Source: Actinomycetota bacterium
Lineage (GTDB): Bacteria > Actinomycetota > Humimicrobiia > Humimicrobiales > Humimicrobiaceae
Assembly (NCBI GenBank): GCA_023488645.1
Contig: JAMDDL010000192.1
Coordinates: 10,795 to 20,119, forward strand
Direction of reading: 5' to 3'
Length of the DNA stretch: 9,325 nucleotides
Shown in pieces: positions 1 to 5,607 of the stretch (position 1 is the stretch's first letter; every line of letters begins with the position of its first letter). Below the pieces are notes generated by a model. It was not told the origin of the DNA, made no database searches, and worked only from the letters and a program-made list of their open reading frames with translations. The translations under genes and the position numbers were made by a program.

Positions 1-16
1 AAGTTTCTTATTTTTA

Positions 17-44
17 TTGACTTTTATAGCCAAAGTTATAAAAT
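17..44 (+). promoter_or_regulatory. Candidate sigma-70 promoter for the NEW3-ABC operon
   Basis: A -35-like TTGACT (17-22) and a -10-like TAAAAT (39-44) are separated by 16 bases, each differing from consensus at one position. Transcription would start near base 51 and give a leader of about 68 bases before the GTG start at 119. No other gene or clear structure is visible in 1-118. The background is very AT-rich, so chance matches are likely, and the assignment rests only on box quality, spacing and position. Confidence 0.45.
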
Positions 45-118
45 TTCATTTTAGCTTAAAATCTAAATATAAATCAAAGTCATAATAATTCAACCAGTTA
101 GAAAAGGAGTTCAAAGAA

Positions 119-997
119 GTGAGTGGAAAATTAAAATTATTTAAAAAGGTATTTTTCATATTATCACTTGTCATAGTAATTGCTTCTTTATTTATTATTC
201 CGCAAATGTTGTATGCAGCAGATGAAGCAACCACCACAACAAGCGAAATTAAACCCGAAGTTAAATTTGATATTACTTATCCTGAACTGAAGGCAAAAGC
301 CGGAGCACAGTTTGAATTTAAAGCTGATGTTTCTTTTACAGGAGAGGAAGAAACAGTATTTAATCTTACTGCAGAAGCTCCGCAGGGATGGTATGTATCT
401 ATTCAGCCGGCATATGAACAAACAGAAATTTCAGCAGTTAAACTAATTCCCGGCAAAAAGGAAAGTCTTAAGTTTGTCGCAATTCCCTTAACAAAACAGG
501 AACCTGGAGAATATGACATAAAAATAAAGGCAGCATCCGATACAATTCAGGCTGAAGCAGAGTTTAAAGCTATAATTACAGCAACCTATGAATTAACATT
601 TACTCCAACAAACGGCAGATATGATATGAAAGCAACTTCAGGCAAGGATAATCATTTTGCTGTTCAGTTAAAAAATACAGGTTCTGCTGCAATTGAAAAA
701 ATTACGCTGACATCCAGCGGTCCTGACGGCTGGAAGATTAAGTTTAACCCGTCTGAAATAGATAAGCTTGATGCAGATAAGACCAAAGATATTGATGTAA
801 CTGTTTTTCCACCTGATAGGACAATAGCCGGTGATTATATGGTAACCTTAAATGTGGCAAGTGAAAACAGCAGTCCGAAAATGGATGTAAGGGTTACTGT
901 TCAAACTCCAACTATCTGGGGCTGGGTTGGTATAGGAATAATAGTTATAGTAATAGTTGGAGTAGGAATTATTTTTGCTAAATTAGGCAGAAGGTAA
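119..997 (+). CDS. Membrane-anchored NEW3-domain protein, probable accessory subunit of the adjacent ABC transporter
   Basis: The 292-aa protein looks secreted and anchored at its C-terminus. A positively charged N-terminus and a hydrophobic stretch (about 10-33, ending near LYAA) look like a signal peptide or anchor. A second hydrophobic helix at 267-288 is followed by Lys/Arg. Between them are two beta-rich domains of about 100 residues (about 48-155 and 158-263). Their pattern (P.GW near 88-91, GPDGW at 201-205, PG.Y or AGDY before the last strands) resembles NEW3 domains of COG1470-type membrane proteins. The start is GTG, chosen because AAAGGAG (103-109) lies 9 bases upstream. It is first in an operon with an ABC ATPase 34 bases downstream and a permease after that. 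COG1470-like genes are often found beside ABC-2 transporters, so an extracytoplasmic binding or scaffolding role is inferred; the substrate is unknown. Confidence 0.8.
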   Translation: MSGKLKLFKKVFFILSLVIVIASLFIIPQMLYAADEATTTTSEIKPEVKFDITYPELKAKAGAQFEFKADVSFTGEEETVFNLTAEAPQGWYVSIQPAYEQTEISAVKLIPGKKESLKFVAIPLTKQEPGEYDIKIKAASDTIQAEAEFKAIITATYELTFTPTNGRYDMKATSGKDNHFAVQLKNTGSAAIEKITLTSSGPDGWKIKFNPSEIDKLDADKTKDIDVTVFPPDRTIAGDYMVTLNVASENSSPKMDVRVTVQTPTIWGWVGIGIIVIVIVGVGIIFAKLGRR

Positions 998-1031
998 TTT
1001 ATCAATATTAATATATTTTAACAGGCTTACT

Positions 1032-1970
1032 ATGGATAATTATATTATTAGCACAAAAAATTTAACAAAAAAATACGGCGAAAAGGTTGTCGTTGATGAT
1101 TTAAATCTGAGTATTCCAAAGGGCGAGATTTATGGTTTGCTCGGTCCAAATGGTGCAGGGAAATCAACGGTAATTCTGATGCTTCTCGGGCTTACAGAAC
1201 CAAGTTCAGGACAGCTTTCCGTACAAGATTTTAATCCTGTAAAAGATCCTTTAAGAATCAAGAGATTTACAGGTTACCTGCCTGAAAAGGTAGGTTTTTA
1301 TGAAGATATGACTTCAGCTCAAAACCTTGAATATACTGCCTTGCTTAACAGCATACCTGAAAAAGACATTCCCAAAAAGATTGATGAAGTTCTTTCAATT
1401 GTAGGTTTGACTAAAGATAAAAACCGTATAGTTAAGCAATTTTCAAAAGGAATGAAACAAAGGCTTGGCATTGCAGATGTTTTAATAAAGGACCCTGAAC
1501 TGGTCATATTTGATGAACCAACTGAAGGCCTTGATATTGAAGTTGCAAATCAGATACTTGAAACAATATCGGAACTTAACAAGAAAAAGAAAATTACATT
1601 TCTTATTTCTTCACATCAATTAAACCTTGTACAAAAAATCTGTCATAGGGTTGGGATCATGTCAAAAGGAAAATTAATTGGTGAAGGAAATGTTTCTGAT
1701 CTGAGTAAAAACATATTCGGCGGTTACAAGCATCAGATTGAGCTGGAGGTTATAGGAGATGCGGAAAAAGTTGTCCAGCAAATAAAAACTATCAAGGGAA
1801 TAAAGTCAGTAATATCTACAGAAAATGTTATACATATCGGAACAGATGAAGATTTAAGACAGGAAATTTCAAGAATGGTAACAAACATAGAAGGAGTTAT
1901 TTTAACTAAAATGGATATTAAGGATTTCTCTCTCGAAGATGTTTATTTAAACTATTTCAAAGAGGTTTAA
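1032..1970 (+). CDS. ABC transporter ATP-binding protein (CcmA/ABC-A type)
   Basis: The 312-aa cytoplasmic ATPase should power the permease encoded next. Visible motifs in order are Walker A GPNGAGKST (38-46), a Q-loop region GYLPE with Glu at 85, the signature FSKGMKQRLG (137-146), Walker B LVIFDEP with catalytic Glu 162, the D-loop GLD (166-168) and the H-switch SSH with His 195. All catalytic residues look intact. The Glu Q-loop and FSKGM signature are common in the ABC-2/CcmA and NosF-like group, not signs of decay. A C-terminal extension of about 80 residues (230-312, ending near LEDVYL) is typical of that group. The ATG is preceded only by a weak AGG (1023-1025). The gene ends one base before the permease ATG, which implies translational coupling. 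Substrate and direction are not determinable; export or membrane-protein handling fits the family best. Confidence 0.93.
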   Translation: MDNYIISTKNLTKKYGEKVVVDDLNLSIPKGEIYGLLGPNGAGKSTVILMLLGLTEPSSGQLSVQDFNPVKDPLRIKRFTGYLPEKVGFYEDMTSAQNLEYTALLNSIPEKDIPKKIDEVLSIVGLTKDKNRIVKQFSKGMKQRLGIADVLIKDPELVIFDEPTEGLDIEVANQILETISELNKKKKITFLISSHQLNLVQKICHRVGIMSKGKLIGEGNVSDLSKNIFGGYKHQIELEVIGDAEKVVQQIKTIKGIKSVISTENVIHIGTDEDLRQEISRMVTNIEGVILTKMDIKDFSLEDVYLNYFKEV

Positions 1971-1971
1971 A

Positions 1972-2919
1972 ATGAAAAGTATTCTCACAATTTACCGAAA
2001 AGAACTTGCTGATTATTTCAGCAGTAAAAAATTTTTAATCCTGCTTGCCCTTGTTTATCTGACAGGACTTACTTCAATTTATGTCTCCATACAAAATATA
2101 AGACTTGCCGCACAGTCTTCAACAGATGCATTTGTTTTTCTGAAATTATTTACAACTGCAGGAGATGTTTTGCCGTCATTTCTTTACTTCTTAAGTTTCT
2201 TTATCCCCATTATTGGAATTGTATTTGGATTTGATGCAATAAATTCTGAAAGGAATTCAAAGAATCTTAGCAGGCTGCTTTCCCAGCCAATTTACAGAGA
2301 CAGCATAATAAATGGCAAATTTCTTGCAGGTATTACAACAATGTCGATAATTATCGGAAGTATTGTAATGATAATTGCAGGAATAGGGCTTCGGATAATA
2401 GGAGTTCCTCCAACCTCTGAAGAAATACTGCGGCTACTGATTTTTATCTTTATATGTGTTTGCTACGGCACATTCTGGATGGCGCTTTCAATGTTATTTT
2501 CAGTAATAATGGATAAGACCGCAACTTCAATTCTTACTTCTGTTGCAATCTGGATATTTTTCTTTTTCTTTATTCAAATTATTGCCAGTGCAATAGCAAA
2601 TGCAGTCGCTCCTGTAAATGAAGGCGCAACACTTGCAACACAAATCAAAAATTTCAATCTTGATCTTGGAATAAAAAGGATTTCTCCGGCTTACCTGTTT
2701 ACAGAATCCATCACCATTCTTCTTGTTCCAAGCGGAAGCCAGTTATTTTTAAGGGCAGTAACAACTTCAGATATATCAAAAATGATTTTAAGTCCTCTGT
2801 CACTCGGACAAAGCCTTGTGCAGGTATGGCCTCAGATTATTGCAGTTATTGCTCTTGCAATAATTTGTTTTGCAATATCATATATCGTATTCATAAAGCA
2901 GGAAATACGGTCAACGTAA
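1972..2919 (+). CDS. ABC-2 type permease, NosY-like
   Basis: The 315-aa integral membrane protein is the membrane partner of the preceding ATPase. About six hydrophobic segments are visible near 20-42, 68-88, 118-144, 152-180, 186-210 and 287-308. After the second segment a cytoplasmic stretch (about 85-120: FGFDAINSER, then LSQP and GKFLAG) matches the conserved loop of NosY/COG1277 permeases, which contacts the ATPase. A larger loop of about 75 residues lies between segments five and six (about 211-286). The ATG is one base after the ATPase stop, with AGAGG (1961-1965) as ribosome binding site inside the end of the ATPase gene. The gene is last in its operon, followed by a strong hairpin. 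The family suggests export or envelope assembly; no nos genes are present, so a role in N2O reductase maturation is not supported. Confidence 0.88.
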   Translation: MKSILTIYRKELADYFSSKKFLILLALVYLTGLTSIYVSIQNIRLAAQSSTDAFVFLKLFTTAGDVLPSFLYFLSFFIPIIGIVFGFDAINSERNSKNLSRLLSQPIYRDSIINGKFLAGITTMSIIIGSIVMIIAGIGLRIIGVPPTSEEILRLLIFIFICVCYGTFWMALSMLFSVIMDKTATSILTSVAIWIFFFFFIQIIASAIANAVAPVNEGATLATQIKNFNLDLGIKRISPAYLFTESITILLVPSGSQLFLRAVTTSDISKMILSPLSLGQSLVQVWPQIIAVIALAIICFAISYIVFIKQEIRST

Positions 2920-2951
2920 TTTTTTAAAGATTGTATTTTTCAGATATTTAA

Positions 2952-2994
2952 TCATAAAAGAAGCTGGTATTTAAACTGCCAGCTTCTTTTATGA
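2952..2994. terminator. Bidirectional intrinsic terminator between convergent genes
   Basis: A perfect 16-bp inverted repeat (2952-2967 and 2979-2994) flanks an 11-base loop. The core is GAAGCTGG/CCAGCTTC. Because the outer stem is A-rich on the left and T-rich on the right, each strand's transcript would have a GC-containing hairpin followed by a U-rich stretch (CTTTTA). It lies 32 bases after the permease stop and 26 bases beyond the DUF211 stop, which fits termination from both sides. Confidence 0.85.
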
Positions 2995-3020
2995 AAATTA
3001 TTGGCTAAGTTATATAATCA

Positions 3021-3308
3021 TTAATCCTGTTGAGTAGCAACTTCCTCAATCAGACTTGATCCGGCAGAAACCTTGTCAACGCTGTGGATTGAAGCTCCGA
3101 ATTGGATAATTAACCTTTCAACTTCCTCAAAGTTAATGGAAAATCCCTCAAGTGTAATCTTAACATTTTCAACCTTCTGATCCATTTCGGTCAGTGAGAT
3201 ATCAACACCGTCTATACCTACCAGATCTGCAAGCTGCGCAGCAAGATCAAGCAAGTTTGGTGTATGAGGTTTTAAAACATCCAGTACAAGCCTTCTGATG
3301 CTTGCCAA
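3021..3308 (-). CDS. DUF211 family protein (small ferredoxin-like fold, COG1888)
   Basis: The 95-aa cytoplasmic protein strongly resembles the DUF211/COG1888 family, known mostly from archaea. The family pattern is visible as IRRLVLDVLKPH (4-15), then GVDISLTEMDQKVENVKITLEG (34-55, split here as GVDISLTEMDQ and KVENVKITLEG) and IHSVDKVSAG (74-83). From what I recall of the family, the fold is ferredoxin/ACT-like and oligomeric, with no established function. The start is taken as TTG at 3308-3306 (M-A-S-I-R-R) because AAGGGAGTGA (3323-3314) sits 5 bases upstream and because family members begin at this point. A longer reading from 3329 would put the Shine-Dalgarno inside the gene. It stands alone, convergent with the ABC operon and divergent from the Fic gene. 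No clear promoter was found. The family is confident; the role is unknown. Confidence 0.88.
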   Translation of the reverse strand: MASIRRLVLDVLKPHTPNLLDLAAQLADLVGIDGVDISLTEMDQKVENVKITLEGFSINFEEVERLIIQFGASIHSVDKVSAGSSLIEEVATQQD

Positions 3309-3313
3309 AAAAA

Positions 3314-3323
3314 TCACTCCCTT
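3314..3323 (-). promoter_or_regulatory. Strong ribosome binding site that fixes the DUF211 TTG start
   Basis: Read on the minus strand this is AAGGGAGTGA, an extended match to the anti-Shine-Dalgarno, ending 5 bases before the TTG at 3308. It decides the start over an upstream in-frame TTG at 3329. Confidence 0.8.
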
Positions 3324-3374
3324 ATACAAAATAGATAGTTTAAAAAACCTTCAATAAATCTTTCAGATAAAATT

Positions 3375-3401
3375 ATATAATAAACTTTTAAAATATTATA
3401 T
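3375..3401. repeat. Short AT-only inverted repeat in the divergent intergenic region
   Basis: ATATAATA (3375-3382) and TATTATAT (3394-3401) are exact reverse complements separated by 11 bases. They sit between the divergent DUF211 and Fic genes, where an operator would be expected. Both arms are purely A/T in an AT-rich stretch, so chance is a serious alternative. Confidence 0.3.
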
Positions 3402-3427
3402 GAAAATTTGCTCTCAAAAACAGCCTG

Positions 3428-3456
3428 TTGCTAATCGTCTAATAATCGACTATAAT
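3428..3456 (+). promoter_or_regulatory. Near-consensus sigma-70 promoter of the Fic gene, predicted leaderless
   Basis: TTGCTA (3428-3433) and a perfect TATAAT (3451-3456) are separated by 17 bases, the optimal spacing. The start point would fall near 3463-3465, immediately before or at the ATG at 3466. No Shine-Dalgarno precedes that ATG, so a leaderless transcript is inferred. The -10 box lies within the second of three 11-bp tandem repeats. Confidence 0.65.
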
Positions 3457-3467
3457 TCGTCTATAAT
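3435..3467 (+). repeat. Three tandem 11-bp repeats over the Fic promoter and start
   Basis: The units are TCGTCTAATAA (3435-3445), TCGACTATAAT (3446-3456) and TCGTCTATAAT (3457-3467). Units two and three differ at one base; unit one matches unit three at 8 of 11. The period is about one helical turn, so a protein could contact the same face of each unit. Together they cover the spacer, the -10 box and the first two bases of the ATG, which is the place for a repressor site. The DNA-binding domain of the adjacent Fic protein is an obvious candidate ligand, but this is inference. Confidence 0.7.
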
Positions 3468-4503
3468 GTTTAAACCTAATTACATAATCACCAATAAACT
3501 GCTTTCAAATATAAAGAAAATAAGCTCTATGGTTTTGGAACTTAACAATAAAAGATTTTCTAAAGTGGTGCTCTATGAACTTGAAAGAAGTGCCCGGGAA
3601 ATTTCAACTTATGCCTCAACCAGCATAGAAGGCAATCCTTTACCTCTAACAGATGTAAAACAGATTCTTAAAACCCAACCCCAAAACCTAAGAAACAGCG
3701 AACAGGAAGTTATCAATTACAACAAGGCCTTGGAGGAGTTAAATAAAAGTCTACCAAGCGGTTCTAAATCTTTTAACCTTAGTTTGATTATATCTATTCA
3801 TAAGCAAGTAGTTTATAAATTAATGCCAAAACATCAGTCCGGAAAATTAAGAGAAGAACCGGTCTTTGTAAATGATCCAAAGACACGTAAAACCGTTTAT
3901 TGGCCGCCGGATGCTAAAGATGTGCCTCAGCTGATGACTGATTTGGTAAATTTTGCGACCGCCAGCAGGGGCACTATTGATCCGCTGATTATCGCTGGTA
4001 TTTTTCATAAGCAGTTTGTCATTATTCACCCGTTTATGGATGGCAACGGCAGGACAGCTAGACTTTCTACCAAAGTTCTTTTAGCCGACATAGGCCTTAA
4101 TACTTTTAATCTTTTTAGCTTTGAAAACTACTACAATAAAAATGTTACCAACTATTTCAATAGTGTGGATATTTTAGGAAATTACTACGATATTGCAGAC
4201 TCAATTGATTTCACTAATTGGCTGGAATACTTTACCGATGGCATAATTGATGAACTTTTTAGAGTCAAAAAACTTCTGCCGGAAGTGTCAGCTGGCCCAG
4301 AAACAGAACTGATGGCTTACCATAAAAAGATTTTAAAGTTTATAAATGAAAAGGGCTATATTTCAGACCGTGATTATGCAAAAATAACCAACCGTGCTAA
4401 AGCAACCAGAAGCCTTGATTTTAAAAAACTTATAGATATGGGTCTTATTCAAAGAAAAGGGAAGGGAAGAGCAACGTATTATCAGTTGAAAAAAGAACGG
4501 TAG
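3466..4503 (+). CDS. Fic family protein (predicted AMP-transferase) with C-terminal winged helix
   Basis: Fic enzymes usually transfer AMP from ATP to a hydroxyl side chain of a target protein. In the 345-aa product a Fic_N-type region comes first. The inhibitory motif [S/T]xxxE[G/N] is visible as STSIEG (51-56, Glu 55), which places it in the class with an N-terminal autoinhibitory helix. The catalytic motif HPFMDGNGRTAR (188-199) is complete, with His 188, Asp 192 and both Arg. A flap-like segment precedes it (about 131-150). Residues about 283-345 look like a winged helix, as in Fic-wHTH proteins such as the Shewanella one. I chose ATG 3466 (MFKPNY) because family members begin there and because the upstream in-frame ATG at 3400 would place 11-bp tandem repeats and a promoter inside the gene. 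The longer form (367 aa) is the alternative. There is no antitoxin gene beside it. Its target is unknown. Confidence 0.9.
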   Translation: MFKPNYIITNKLLSNIKKISSMVLELNNKRFSKVVLYELERSAREISTYASTSIEGNPLPLTDVKQILKTQPQNLRNSEQEVINYNKALEELNKSLPSGSKSFNLSLIISIHKQVVYKLMPKHQSGKLREEPVFVNDPKTRKTVYWPPDAKDVPQLMTDLVNFATASRGTIDPLIIAGIFHKQFVIIHPFMDGNGRTARLSTKVLLADIGLNTFNLFSFENYYNKNVTNYFNSVDILGNYYDIADSIDFTNWLEYFTDGIIDELFRVKKLLPEVSAGPETELMAYHKKILKFINEKGYISDRDYAKITNRAKATRSLDFKKLIDMGLIQRKGKGRATYYQLKKER

Positions 4504-4504
4504 G

Positions 4505-4627
4505 TATGTTTCTTATATCCCGATTGAAGTTAAATACTCTCAAATTAAAAAACCATCCATTCTCAGGTCATTATCAAGCTTCATTAAAAAATATAACTGT
4601 AAACAGGGGTATGTAATTAACCTGAGC
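4505..4627 (+). pseudogene. Remnant of a DUF4143 / AAA_14-type ATPase gene (C-terminal end only)
   Basis: Just after the Fic stop, a different frame encodes about 40 residues that read as real protein. The stretch IPIEVKYSQIKKP (4517-4555) is followed by LRSLSSFIKKYN (4562-4597) and QGYVINL (4604-4624). This is the typical end of DUF4143-containing ATPases, where a basic IEVK(Y) strand of a nuclease-like fold precedes a helix and a YVI-type strand. There is no start codon with a ribosome site, no ATPase domain and no proper stop: the frame runs on to a TAA at 4712-4714 inside the antisense of rluD. It is therefore a truncated relic whose 5' part was lost, probably when the Fic gene arrived or by deletion. 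It overlaps the last few codons of the convergent rluD gene. Family recognition is from memory and should be treated as likely, not proven. Confidence 0.65.
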
Positions 4628-5579
4628 AAGTATGGTATTTTAAATTTAATATGTCAATGCTATCTGATAAATCATCAGGCAAATCAGCAATCAAATCTAT
4701 TTCTTTTCCTGTAACGGGATGAGTTAAAACTATTCTTTTTGCATGCAGAAACTGACGGCTAAGCCCTATATCTTTTGCAATTTTCTCAGTTTCCCTGTTT
4801 CCATAAGTTTTATCACCAATTACCGGGTGTCCGATAAAAGCCAGATGAACTCTTATCTGATGAGTTCTTCCGGTTTCAGGGTAAACTTCTATTAAGGAAC
4901 AGCATTTAAACCTGTCCGTAACCTTAAAATCCGTTAGTGATTTTCTTCCGCCTGATACTACGCCCATTTTTTTTCTGTCTTTAAGGGAGCGGCCGATGGG
5001 CATATCTATTGTTCCTGCAGCTTCTTTGAAATTACCGTAAACGAGAGCCTCATAAGTTTTTTTTATCTGCCTTTGCCTGAATTTTTCAGATAAAATAGTG
5101 TGAGTTTTGTTATCCTTTGCAACCAGTATTATCCCTGAAGTATCCTTGTCAAGCCGGTGAACAATTCCAGCCCTCAAGTTGCCTCCAACTTCTGAAAATT
5201 TTTCATTATAGTTAATTAAAGCATTGACAAGCGTGTTTTCATAATGTCCGGGTGCGGGATATATTACCATCCCGGCATCTTTGGAAACAGCCATGAAGTA
5301 TTCATCTTCATAGATTATATTCAGCCTGATATCCTGCGGTTTAAAATGATAATCAAAAACAGGCAAATTTGTATCTTCAACTTCAATGATTTCATTTCCC
5401 TTTAAAATATAGTTTTTTGAAATGACAGTACCTGATGATTTTACTTTACCGATATTTATTAACTTTTGTATCCTGCTTCTGGAAATTTCCAGTCCCCTGT
5501 CAAATAAAAACCTGTCAATTCTTTTACCTTTATCTTTGTTATTGATTTCGAAGATTATTTTTTTATGTGACTGCTCCAT
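4617..5579 (-). CDS. rluD: RluA/RluD family 23S rRNA pseudouridine synthase
   Basis: The 320-aa enzyme converts specific uridines in RNA to pseudouridine; in this family and operon context the target is probably large-subunit rRNA, though the exact positions cannot be read from sequence. An N-terminal S4 RNA-binding domain (about 18-70: IDRFLFDRGL, SRSRIQKLI, GKVKSSG) precedes the synthase domain. The catalytic motif HRLDKDTSG (141-149) contains the nucleophilic Asp 144. RTHQIRVHLAFIGHPVIGD (238-256) is the conserved C-terminal motif. The length is normal. The ATG at 5579 has no recognisable Shine-Dalgarno, and an in-frame stop a few codons upstream rules out a longer form. It follows lspA by 28 bases, and ileS-lspA-rluD is a common bacterial order. 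The last dozen residues (NLKYHTCSG end) extend beyond the usual end and lie opposite the DUF4143 relic. Confidence 0.92.
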   Translation of the reverse strand: MEQSHKKIIFEINNKDKGKRIDRFLFDRGLEISRSRIQKLINIGKVKSSGTVISKNYILKGNEIIEVEDTNLPVFDYHFKPQDIRLNIIYEDEYFMAVSKDAGMVIYPAPGHYENTLVNALINYNEKFSEVGGNLRAGIVHRLDKDTSGIILVAKDNKTHTILSEKFRQRQIKKTYEALVYGNFKEAAGTIDMPIGRSLKDRKKMGVVSGGRKSLTDFKVTDRFKCCSLIEVYPETGRTHQIRVHLAFIGHPVIGDKTYGNRETEKIAKDIGLSRQFLHAKRIVLTHPVTGKEIDLIADLPDDLSDSIDILNLKYHTCSG

Positions 5580-5607
5580 GACGGAAGTTTAAAAATTTTT
5601 TAAAGAT

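Noticed and set aside
46..421. Short minus-strand open frames opposite the NEW3 gene
   Set aside because: Their translations are Asn/Phe/Cys-rich shadows of the coding strand, with no plausible start signals.
1275..1289. Glu instead of Gln in the Q-loop region (GYLPE) and FSKGM instead of LSGGQ in the ATPase
   Set aside because: Both variants are common in CcmA/ABC-A and NosF-like ATPases, so they do not indicate loss of function.
3327..3329. Upstream TTG (3329-3327) as the DUF211 start
   Set aside because: It would place the strong AAGGGAGTGA inside the gene and add seven residues not expected in the family.
4562..4626. CTCAGGT / ACCTGAG inverted repeat with about 50 bases between the arms, as a possible terminator for the rluD operon
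   Set aside because: The stem is about 9 bp with a wobble and a very long loop, no T-run follows directly on either strand, and the arms fall in the DUF4143 relic and the rluD tail, so coding constraint or chance explains it.
3021..4627. DUF211 and Fic as a toxin-antitoxin or defence pair
   Set aside because: The genes are divergent, DUF211 has no link to Fic control that I know of, and this Fic carries its inhibitory motif in cis.
5580..5607. AT-rich palindrome-like TTTAAAAATTTTTTAAA between lspA and rluD
   Set aside because: It has no GC pairs and would not form a stable hairpin; it lies within an operon, where a terminator is not expected.
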